A stretch of DNA of 64,000 nucleotides from NCBI GenBank assembly GCA_027946375.1, contig JAPEUT010000030.1, positions 1 through 64,000 of the forward strand, given 5' to 3'. Both the position numbers and the translations under genes were made by a program. This DNA comes from Neodidymelliopsis sp. IMI 364377. Its lineage: Eukaryota > Ascomycota > Dothideomycetes > Pleosporales > Didymellaceae. This document shows, one piece after another, positions 54,966-64,000 of this stretch. Position 1 is the first letter of the stretch; the number at the start of each line of letters is the position of its first letter. Under the pieces are notes generated by a model. The model had not been told where the DNA came from. It searched no databases and saw only the letters and a program-made list of their open reading frames with translations.

Positions 54966-56834
54966 ATGCGCGAGGTCAACTTCAGCATCCCCAACGCCAA
55001 CAAGGCCTCGGTCGGCATCACCACGGCCCTCTACGACCGCCGCGCCCTTGACTGCACCTCGACCCTCCCGCTCATCAACTCGCTCAACCACCTGGCCTAT
55101 CTGACCACGTCGTCGGCCCGCATCAGGGACATCCTCACCGTCGATGGCGGCATCGAGCGCCTGATATGCATCCTCAAGGAGGGCCGGAGCAAGGACATGA
55201 TGGACATGTGGAAGTGGAACCTGGCCTTCCAATGCATCTTTAACATTGGTGTGCGCGGCTCAGAGAACGTCAGGACCCGCGTCGTCGAGGCCGACATGGT
55301 CCCCGTCATTGCCACCATCCTCGACAACTACATCAAGGTCGTCGACAAGTGCAGGGCGAGGGCTGAGGCCGAGCAGCAACGCGCACGACTGGGCGGCTCT
55401 AGCCGACACCACTCTGCCCGCTCCGGCGAGATGGCCGCGGGCTCGTCCCACAGGTCAGAACGCTCGCGGCGTGCTGTCCCTCCCCCTATTGAGATTCCTC
55501 AGCTGCCCCCGCACGCTGGCCTGACGCAGGCTCAGATCCCAATGAGCGACTTGATGAACATTGAGGGGAACCCAATCCCTGCCTTTGCGTTGAGCTCCCC
55601 GCCTGAGCGCACCACCTTCAACCGCGGACGGCCATCGCACCACCATCACCACAACCATAGGCCCCACCACGAAACCCGAGCACCGCTCTTCGGCGCTGCG
55701 ACTCGCAACCTCGGCCAGCCGCTTGCCACAGCTTTGCCGTCCATGGACACAACAGCCGAAGGTTTCGCGTTACGGCCCGTGCGAGATGCTGATCGACTGC
55801 CCTCCATGCTCCCTGCCCTGGCCGGGGAGATCACTTCCCAACCGGAATCACCCACCACGCCGAGTGGCCCACAGGCACGCCAAGCGAGTCCACGGGCGGG
55901 GCTGAACCGACCACACCGCCGCCCGTCGATCCGACACCAGCTATCCATGTCTGGAGAGTCTGATATTGATACACAGCAGGAAGAGCTATCCATGGATGCC
56001 GTTGCAGCGGCAGGTCCAGCTGCAAACGAGCCCATTGTTGGCATCCAGAACGACATCGACCTGACTAGCATTGTCGACAATGCAGAGATGATGGACGCCG
56101 GCACCACACCAGTCCCTCTTGCAGCACCTTCTGATGCTGCAGATGAGAACAACGAGACTTTCAACATCACACATCGTCCTGCACTGGACGGCAGTTTGAT
56201 CAACCCGACCAACACCCCACCGACTGCTGCCGCCATTGCCGGCTTCTCCCCCATGCAGCCCACCATCAACGTTGCAAACGCAAACACTCCACCGGCCTGG
56301 TATCCTCGTTACGCTCAAGACCGCAACGCCACAGCCGGCGTACTTGCTGCCATGCCCCGCGACGAGGACGTTCTGATGTCACTGCAGCTGTTGGCGTACG
56401 TGTCGAAATACTGCAACCTGCGGTCGTACTTCCAGCAATCGCACCTCGTTCCCAAACTCAAGATTGGATCCGACCTGCAGATGCTTGATGGAGAAGTGCC
56501 TGTACCCAAAGACGCCGAAGACGAAGAGGAAGAACTGGAAGAGTACGAGCTTCCAGACGACTTCAACATCTTCCCTCTCGTTGAACAGTTCACAGTTCGT
56601 CACCACACATCCGACATGCAGTACTGGGCAAGCGTTGTTATGCGCAACCTCTGCCGAAAGGACGATTCCCGCGGCGGCATCCGGCAGTGCGCATACTACC
56701 AGTGCGGACGCTGGGAAGAGTACACACGCCAGTTCGCCAAGTGCCGTCGCTGCCGAAGGACAAAGTACTGCAGCAAAGAGTGCCAGAAGAGCGCATGGGT
56801 GTTCCATCGCCACTGGTGCGTCGCTGCTACCTAG
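54966..56834 (+). CDS. MYND zinc-finger protein, SamB/Mub1 type
   Basis: Single exon, 622 aa, starting MREVNFSIPNANKASVGITT. The N-terminus is armadillo-like and highly typical of SamB/Mub1 (RALDCTSTLPLINSLNHLAY, VDGGIERLICILKEGRSKDM, WKWNLAFQCIFNIGVRGSEN). A long Pro/Ser/His-rich linker follows, then a second helical part (DEDVLMSLQLLAYVSKYCNL). The C-terminal MYND finger lies at about residues 575-620: CAYYQCGRWE, FAKCRRCRRTKYCSKECQKS, then WVFHRHWC. In yeast, Mub1 works with E3 ligase Ubr2 to ubiquitylate the proteasome regulator Rpn4; in Aspergillus, SamB affects septation and conidiation. I chose the ATG at 54966 over an upstream non-ATG extension because the family starts there. Confidence 0.93.
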   Translation: MREVNFSIPNANKASVGITTALYDRRALDCTSTLPLINSLNHLAYLTTSSARIRDILTVDGGIERLICILKEGRSKDMMDMWKWNLAFQCIFNIGVRGSENVRTRVVEADMVPVIATILDNYIKVVDKCRARAEAEQQRARLGGSSRHHSARSGEMAAGSSHRSERSRRAVPPPIEIPQLPPHAGLTQAQIPMSDLMNIEGNPIPAFALSSPPERTTFNRGRPSHHHHHNHRPHHETRAPLFGAATRNLGQPLATALPSMDTTAEGFALRPVRDADRLPSMLPALAGEITSQPESPTTPSGPQARQASPRAGLNRPHRRPSIRHQLSMSGESDIDTQQEELSMDAVAAAGPAANEPIVGIQNDIDLTSIVDNAEMMDAGTTPVPLAAPSDAADENNETFNITHRPALDGSLINPTNTPPTAAAIAGFSPMQPTINVANANTPPAWYPRYAQDRNATAGVLAAMPRDEDVLMSLQLLAYVSKYCNLRSYFQQSHLVPKLKIGSDLQMLDGEVPVPKDAEDEEEELEEYELPDDFNIFPLVEQFTVRHHTSDMQYWASVVMRNLCRKDDSRGGIRQCAYYQCGRWEEYTRQFAKCRRCRRTKYCSKECQKSAWVFHRHWCVAAT

Positions 56835-57802
56835 GCTGGCGAGGCTCTATTTCCTAATCATCTGTTTCCGCACAACATATCGTCACATCGTCATTGGATG
56901 TTTATCTATGGCCGCATACTGCAAGGCGCTCGTCTCTTCCACCATAATTTTGAGGGTTTCATACTTTAATGAGCGTCACGACATCCGGATACCACAACAG
57001 ACTGCTTTTCTGAAGGACATGTATGGGAGTTGGCAAGCATATTCGCGGCGAGGAGGATCACACGATGCATTGAGTCGGAGGACTCTCATTATACCACATT
57101 GTTTTTGCGAGCATTTATATCGGGGCGTCGGAGTAGCCAGTAGCTGGTTCAGTGCAATTGAATGGCATTTGAGCTTTTGCTAAACAACCATTTTACCTTC
57201 GCTGATGTTTGTTTAATCCTTCTCCTTGTAATAATTTAGCCGGCGCTGCATCGCATAGCATAGTATAGCGTAATCAAAGGGTATCCGTTTTAGATACGAG
57301 GTTCCTTGGGTGAAGCCTGCATGATTGTCGACCACGTGGCAGTCCTTTGTCTGCCGCGAGTGTGGTTCACCCTAGCACATCCATGGTTGCTGGGCTTCTA
57401 GACGTACATCTGTGGAGTATCTCTTATGGGTCTGGGGCTGTGGAGTGACAGCGGCGCCATGCCGGCATCTTGTTGACAGTTACGTCAACCGCTCGCCCAA
57501 GGATCAATACTGCATGCATCACGGGCGTGTGCCGGCTCGAGGCTGGCTACATCTGGCCAAGTCGCTTGCGCAGTGCCGCCCTCGTTCGTATCCAACGGTT
57601 GTCAGCCTGCTGCGCAACGCCGCAACAGTTCAGATGTTCGCAATCTCCTCTGCGGAGAGCCTCTCCGCCGCCGCGTAATCGCTAAGAGGACAAGCCGCTA
57701 GATCGACTAGAAGAGCACCGACGACTCGACTCGACTTGCCGCGCAGGCTGTAAGGCGCTCGACTCACTACTTCCTTCCCTACGCGTGGGATGTTGGGCGA
57801 TC
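56835..57802. other. Intergenic: nothing recognised
   Basis: About 970 bp between two plus-strand genes, containing the MYND 3' UTR and the flippase promoter. Only short ORFs. Confidence 0.5.
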
Positions 57803-60800
57803 ATGTCAGACGCCGGAGACTCGAACGGCGGTGTGCGCAGACGGCACTCTGCATCGTACAATGACGACGACCTAACATCGACTGCCGCGGAGACGACTAC
57901 CCCCCCACCGTATGCGATCGAAACTCCACGAGCGACCACTGCATCGCGAACTTCAGCCGTCGAAGCCTCGTCCCGACCGACTCCATCACGCCTTTCCTCT
58001 GATATCTCGCCGCGAGTGCGCTTCTCCACCGACATCGAGCGGAATGTGCCGGCGCAGAGGTCGAGTCTGGCGAGGGACAGAGCCTCGATCGATGGCGTTG
58101 CCCAGGCTGGCAAGAGCTCGGATTCGAAAGGAAGGCCCGGCACTCCGAATCTGACAATCGACACACGTGAGGTATCTCCAGAAGGCGCGACTCCAGAGCA
58201 AGACATTGGTACTTCGCCCTCTCATGCATCTGCTCCGCCACCAAGAAATATGGAAAAGCACTCGCCACTCTCTCCAAAGACTCGCAATCGAGGACTGTCT
58301 ATGCGCAGCGCTTTGTTCAGGAAGAATGTAAACGGCCAGGCGCAACCTCCCGCAACAAACATTGAGTTGGACGAAGGTGTTGGTGGCTCCCTTGACGGCA
58401 TTGGATCGTCAAGAGTGTACGGCAACGGAGACGCTCGAAAGAGCGGTGACACTGTTGTGTCGGTCACCCCTGCACAGATTGAGTATGTCTCTTCAGCATC
58501 GGATCTCTCCAAGGCAAAACTAGGAAGAGGACCAATTGCGTTGCCAAATTACAACAAATGGACAAAGGACCAGGCTAGCAGCAAGTCAAGGCTCACGAAA
58601 AGAGTTCGCGACTTTGCGGAACAGGCACGCAAACTCATCCTACGACAGCATGATATGCCACCTAGCCAGGATGGAAGACACATTCTGCTAGATCCAACAC
58701 GAAGAGAACCCCTCATCGATGAACGAACCACACAGCCTTATGTCCAGAACTGGATACGCTCCACACGCTATTCAGCATGGAACTTCGTACCGCGCCAGCT
58801 TGTAGCGCAATTTTCGAAACTCGCAAACTTTTATTTCCTTGTAATTTCTATTCTTCAGATGATACCCGATCTCAGTACCACTGGTCGATACACAACCATT
58901 GTACCGCTGATGTTTTTTGTTACGCTTTCGATCGCGAAAGAAGGGTACGATGACCTGCGAAGATACCGGCTCGATAAGGCAGAGAACAGACGAGAAGCCC
59001 AGGTCTTGCGTGCGAGTCCTTCGTCGAGCTTCAAGACCGGAGCTACAGACGATGGAAGTGTCAGTTCCCCTGAACCCGAAAAGTTGGTCTGGGAGACGAT
59101 CAAGTGGCAAGATATCCAAGTTGGAGATATCATCAGGCTGGATCGTGATGATGCCGCCCCGGCAGATCTGGCATTGTTGCACTCGAGTGGAGAGAACAGC
59201 GTGGCTTTCGTCGAGACTATGGCACTGGACGGGGAAACAAACTTAAAGAGCAAACAGGCAACAGCTTCAATGTCGAAGATCATCAAGCACCAGGAGGACA
59301 TACTCCGGACCGAGGCCGAATTTGTTATTGAGGATCCTAATCGGGACTTGTACAGCTTCGAGGGTCGTGTCAAAGTAGGTGGCCAGCAAGCACCATTGAC
59401 CCTCAATGAGATCATTTTCCGCGGCAGTATCTTGCGAAACACGCCAGATGCAATCGGACTCGTCATTTACTCCGGCGAGGAGTGTCGTATCCGCATGAAC
59501 GCTAACAAGAACCCTCGCATCAAGGCCCCGGCACTCCAAGCCTTTGTCAACCGCATAGTCATCATCATCGTCATTTTCGTCATTCTTCTCTCCATCTTCA
59601 ATGCCGTTGCGTATAAGATCTGGCAACGCAAGGAAGATGAGCTGTGGTATCTATCTGGATCCTCCGTGGCATTTTTCCCCAGTTTCACGTCTTTCGTGAT
59701 CATGTTCAATACTATGATCCCGTTATCTCTGTACGTCAGTCTCGAGATTGTCAAACTAGCACAGATGTTCTTCCTGCACACCGACATCGACATGTACGAC
59801 CCCGTGTCGGACACCCCTTGTGAGCCTAGGACCTCGACCATCAACGAAGAGCTTGGACAGATCAGCTACGTCTTTTCTGACAAGACGGGTACGCTTACAG
59901 ATAACTCGATGAAGTTCCGCAAGCTGAGTGTGGCTGGAGTCGCTTGGCTTCATGATGCCGATTTGCCAGACTCGAAAAGAAAGAAACTTATCCACAAAAC
60001 TCGCAAAAAGGGGAAGGAGCCAGCGAAAAGCAGGAAAAGCGTGCGATCGACCAAGGACGTCATGTCTGAAGAGCATGGCATGGCGACGGTTGATTTTGTC
60101 GAGCCAGGCGATAACACCGAGGAACTGCCAGGCTCAAAGTGGCAGTCGACCACAAGGCCGCACAAGGCATCTCGCGAACTCCTCACTGGCGACATGCTAC
60201 GCTATATACAGCGAAAGCCGCATACGCCATTCTCAAGGAAAGCTCGTATGTTCCTCCTCTCGCTGGCCCTCTGTCATACTTGCTTGCCAGAGATTCAAGA
60301 GGATGGCAAGGCTCACTTCATGGCCTCATCTCCTGATGAACTCGCTCTTGTTCAGGCAGCTCAAGATATGGGCTTCTTGCTGGTCAACCGTGATGTGCAT
60401 ACTATAACGCTCAAGATTCTGCCTTCAGGTTCTGAAGGTGAGCCAATTCTTGAAACGTACGAGATTCTCGACGTGATTGAGTTTTCTAGTAAACGGAAGA
60501 GGATGTCGATCCTGCTTCGCTTTCCAGATGGCCGTGTATGCATCATTTGTAAAGGTGCTGACTCCATCATCATGCAGCGACTAAAGCTAGCCTCGCTTGC
60601 AAACAAGAAGATGGTTGAGATCGAGCGTCGTGCGAACAAAAGGAAGAGCATGGAAGTCCAACAGGCCATTGCACGTATGAGTGAACAGATCGAGCGAAAG
60701 AGCAGCATTGGTGCCCACAGAAGTATGTCAATCACTCAAGCCGCCCGTGCCAGTCTTAGTATGGGGAGGCACTCGATAGCTCGAAACAGCATCGGTGGTC

Positions 60801-62867
60801 GTGGTTCTATATCAGCAAGGGACGAGGTGGACATGTGGCTACGACAGCGTGAGAATGACTTTGGTGTTCACCCAGGTGAGGAAACCATATCGCCATTGCG
60901 AACGCCTCGCCAGTCAGATCTTGGGCGACTCTCCTCTGTAGCATCTTCAGCGAGAAGCTCAATGCAGTTGGAGGATATGGAAGCAATGGTGGATGAGAAT
61001 GTTGCGGGCGATGAATCTGCCGTTATCGAACGTTGTCTCCAACACATCAACGAATTCGCTACTGAAGGTTTACGAACACTTCTGTACGGCTACCGCTATC
61101 TGACAGAGGACGAGTACCAGACGTGGAAGAAAGGCTACCTCGAAGCTACAACAAGCCTAGTAGACAGAACGCGGCTGATTGAGGAAGCCGGCGATATAAT
61201 CGAGCAGAGTCTAGACCTGTGCGCCGCGACCGCCATCGAGGACAAACTCCAAGCAGGTGTTCCAGAAGCAATTGACAAGCTTCGCCGAGCCAAAATCAAA
61301 ATGTGGATGCTCACAGGTGATAAACGCGAGACAGCCATCAACATCGGCTACTCGTGCCGTCTGATCAAAGACTACTCTAGCGTCACAATTCTTGACCATG
61401 AAATTGGTCAAGTAGAGCAAATGGCTGCCGCAGCTGTGCTGGCCATTACTCAAGGCACTGTAGCGCATTCCGTCGTCGTAGTAGATGGCCAAACCCTTTC
61501 CCATATCACCGAGGATGAGGTTCTGCAAACGCTCTTCTACGAACTCGCCATTCTTGCCGACTCGGTCATCTGCTGCCGCGCCTCGCCCTCTCAAAAAGCA
61601 ATGCTGGTCAAAAGCATTCGTAAGCGCGTGAAGAAGAGTATTACCCTAGCTATCGGCGACGGCGCGAACGATATCGCCATGATTCAAGAAGCCCACGTCG
61701 GAATCGGTATCACTGGCAAGGAGGGCCTGCAAGCAGCTCGCACTAGCGACTATTCGATCGCACAGTTCAGGTTCTTGACGAAGCTTTTATTGGTGCATGG
61801 GCGTTGGAACTACATCCGCACATGCAAGTATACCGTTGGCACATTCTGGAAGGAAATGTTGTTCTACCTTACACAAGCCCTGTTTCAGCGCTCAGTCGGC
61901 TATACAGGTACCTCGCTCTACGAATCCTGGAGTCTGAGTATGTTCAACACACTCTTCACCTCGCTTCCCGTTATCTTCATGGGCGTCTTCGAGAAGGATC
62001 TCTCTGCTTCGACACTCCTCGCGGTTCCGGAACTCTACACAATAGGCCAGCGCAACGGAGGGTTCAACCTGAAGGTCTATCTCGGCTGGATGTTCATGGC
62101 GTCTGCGGAAGCAATGGTGGTGTACTTCTGCATGCTCAGTCTATTTGGAGAGGCCCTCTTCACAGAAGACAATTCCATTTTCGCGCTAGGAAGCATCACA
62201 TACACAGCGGTTGTGTGGCTCATCAGCTTGAAAATGCAGTACGTACCCCTCATTCACATCTCCTTCACACCCGCTAACAGCTCCCAGATTCTTCGAAACG
62301 CACTCCAAAACAATCACAAACGGCATCGCCATCTTCTGCTCCGTCGGCGGCTGGTTCCTCTGGAACGTCATCCTATCATCCACCTACAGCCCCTCCTCCA
62401 CAATCTACTACGTCCGCTCCGCCTTCCTCCGCGGCTTCGGCGCAAGCCTAACCTGGTGGCTCGTCCTCATCATCATCCTCCTCTCTTGCATCGTCTTCGA
62501 ACTAGCGGCCAAAGCTCTCCTGGCAACTTACTTCCCCTCCGACGAAGACCACTTCCAGGTCCTGGAAAAAGACCCCGAGGTGAAACGCAGGTTCGAGGAG
62601 GCGGCGGCTGACGAACTGCAGCAGGGGTGGGATCGGAAGACCAACAAGGAGAGAGATCAGCAGCAGAAGGTTAGGGAGGTGGTGGAGGGGATTAAGGCGG
62701 AGGAGGAAGAGAGGAGGGAGAAGGAGGTCAAGGAGTTGTTGAAGAGTAGGGTGGAGGTGTTGGAGACGGAGGGGAGTCCTGAGAGGGGTGGAGAGGCGGC
62801 GGAAGCGAGTAGGGATGCGGATGTGGATAGGACGTTGAGTAAGGGGTATGGGAAGGTTAGGCGGTAG
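57803..62867 (+). CDS. P4-ATPase phospholipid flippase, probably Dnf3 type, two exons
   Basis: Aminophospholipid or lysolipid translocase that flips lipids from the exoplasmic to the cytosolic leaflet in Golgi, endosome and plasma membranes. Exons 57803-62238 and 62288-62867 (49-nt intron, GTACGT donor, GCTAAC branch) give 1671 aa. Motifs in order: RYSAWNFVPRQLVAQFSKLA; DGETNLK of the actuator; phosphorylation site FSDKTGTLTDN with Asp about 693; ATP site CKGADSIIMQRL; WMLTGDKRETA; hinge IGDGANDIAMIQEA; then the C-terminal helices. DTPCEPRTSTINEELGQISY and the insertion after DKTGT (KRKKLIHKTRKKG, then ELLTGDMLRYIQRKPHTPFS) point to the Dnf3-like clade. The last 80 residues are a highly charged Glu/Lys/Arg tail. 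Start chosen at MSDAGDSN, the first ATG. Confidence 0.94.
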
Positions 62868-63095
62868 TGGGTTTGTATATTCTGTTGCAGTTTGTTCGAG
62901 CTTTCGATACCATCTATGTATGTCTGATTCACACTCCCTTTTTGTAATCGTACCCTTCAAGTACAGTTGTGGCTTGTTAGGCTGCGACTTCCACTTCTGG
63001 CGCTTACCTGCATGTGCCAAGACAACTGCTGCCTTCGCCTCTCAGCTTTAGCTCTTGCTCATCATTCCTACAGCACCACGAGCAAACTATCGTTA
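62868..63095. other. Intergenic: flippase 3' flank and HET-gene promoter
   Basis: About 230 bp between two plus-strand genes. Nothing was recognised. Confidence 0.4.
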
Positions 63096-64000
63096 TGCCA
63101 CTCGCAGATGCTACTCTACCGCTTACCAATGCGGTTTCAGATTCTGGGCTGTCTGCGCCTGATGACGCTGCTACATACAAGGAAGCTTGTAAGCGATGTA
63201 AGAAGCTCACTGTACTTCTGGAAGAAGGTACGTTTTACCATGAGCTTGGAACGGTCGGGGACCTCATGCCACAGATTTGCGACTGCTGTGCAATGATGAG
63301 CTCCATACGGGAGAGCTTCACATTTGAAGATCATATCAGGCCTTTGCAAGACGAAACTATTGCTGTTGTCGAACATTCCTCGCCGAGCATTACGTTTGCA
63401 GGGTCTCCGTTGTTCGAGATTTTCTTCCTTGACGGCACGAGAAACCTTAGGTGGAACTTTCGTTTCTTGAGAATAGAGAAGTACGATGGTAAGTCATCAT
63501 CATTCGCTATTGAGAGTCAATGCTCACCCCCATGTATAGTGAACGACAAGGCCATACAGCTATACTTCAGTCCAGCCCAGCCTCTTGCGTCTCCTTCGAA
63601 TAAGTACGATCGAGCGAGGCATTGGATACAGGATTGTTTGTTCAATCACAGAAGTTGTAACGAAGTCGCAAAAGCGGCTAGCGAGGTTTCCTCACTACCA
63701 TCGAGACTTCTTGATCTTACAGACGGTAGAGTCAGGCTACGATCTAGCAGAGCTTTGACGAAACCCGTCGAGTATGTGACGTTGAGTCATATGTGGGGTG
63801 CCCACCCGGAGAGACAGCTTCGTTTACAGGAATCACGACTGGAAGAATTCGAAGCTGACATTCCGGTCCATGAGTTGTCACAAATATTCATAAAAGCTAT
63901 AGAGGCTACTCGAAAGCTTGGCTATTGCTATTTATGGATTGATTCACTCTGCATCATGCAGGATTCTCAGGTCGACTGGGAATGTGAGGCGAGCACCATG
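63096..64000 (+). CDS. HET-domain protein, 5' part (cut by the window edge)
   Basis: Fungal heterokaryon-incompatibility-type protein. HET domains are implicated in programmed cell death after non-self recognition and in fungal immunity. Exons so far are 63096-63488 and 63540-64000 (51-nt intron, GTAAGT donor, TATAG acceptor), about 284 codons and still open. The N-terminus (1-131) contains paired cysteines (ACKRCKKLTVLLEEG, then ICDCCAMM). The HET domain starts with ARHWIQDCLFNHRSC, RLLDLTDGRVRL, and the block EYVTLSHMWGAHPERQLRL with IFIKAIEATRKLGYCYLWID, SLCIMQDSQVDWECEASTM at the edge. These match the conserved YVTLSHCWG and GIRYLWIDSLCIIQD motifs. No stop or frameshift is seen. The partner domain beyond the edge is unknown. 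Confidence 0.9.

Noticed and set aside
55646..56287. Minus-strand 213-codon ORF
   Set aside because: Antisense shadow of the MYND protein linker.
1..64000. CRISPR arrays, rRNA operons, tRNA genes, bacterial-type operators and riboswitches
   Set aside because: Nothing with the needed structure was seen; the DNA is eukaryotic with spliceosomal introns. tRNAs were only scanned by eye, so a tRNAscan-SE run would be needed to exclude them.

Overview
The window is nuclear DNA of a filamentous ascomycete (Pezizomycotina, probably Dothideomycetes/Pleosporales). The evidence is the dense spacing of genes with 47-85 nt GT-AG introns carrying CTAAC/CTGAC branch sites, and a typical mould gene set: Zn2Cys6 regulator, hybrid histidine kinase, HET protein, GPI-anchored wall proteins, 7TM rhodopsin-domain protein and SamB/Mub1-type MYND protein. 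Species is not determined. Most gene models below were assembled by hand from splice sites, because single reading frames miss or truncate them.

Layout. 1-6.4 kb is a conserved housekeeping block: a partial unknown gene, EBP2 (ribosome biogenesis), a small three-exon HSBP1-like gene, an ERp38-type protein disulfide isomerase, a thioredoxin and TRAPP subunit Trs31. 6.5-19.6 kb is an accessory, repeat-rich island. It holds two unrecognised genes (a Cys/His-rich, Pro/Ala-rich protein and a 536-aa protein with a possible divergent GIY-YIG nuclease-like segment), each followed by the same repeat module, plus a third copy of the module, a truncated paralogue, a decayed Fot1/Pogo-type transposase, several diverged tandem duplications and a small coiled-coil gene.

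20-43 kb is a signalling and cell-surface region: a GPI-anchored two-repeat secreted protein, a hybrid histidine kinase, a seven-exon Thr/Ser-rich GPI adhesin-like protein, a membrane-anchored aspartic-protease-like protein lacking the first catalytic Asp, a Zn2Cys6 regulator, an SRR1-like protein, a PPPDE-thioredoxin-PUL protein and a rhodopsin-domain 7TM protein. 43.4-48.0 kb is gene-poor with a local minisatellite.

48-64 kb returns to conserved genes: an EF-hand/centrin-like protein, Golgi guanosine diphosphatase (Gda1), a CorA-type transporter with GQN in place of GMN, the SamB/Mub1-type MYND protein, a P4-ATPase flippase (probably Dnf3 type) and the 5' part of a HET-domain gene cut by the window edge. 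No operon-like functional unit is evident; several pairs are divergent and share short promoters. The best candidate for something undescribed is the 6.5-14.2 kb island, where two unknown genes share a conserved downstream repeat module. No complete novel system could be demonstrated from sequence alone.
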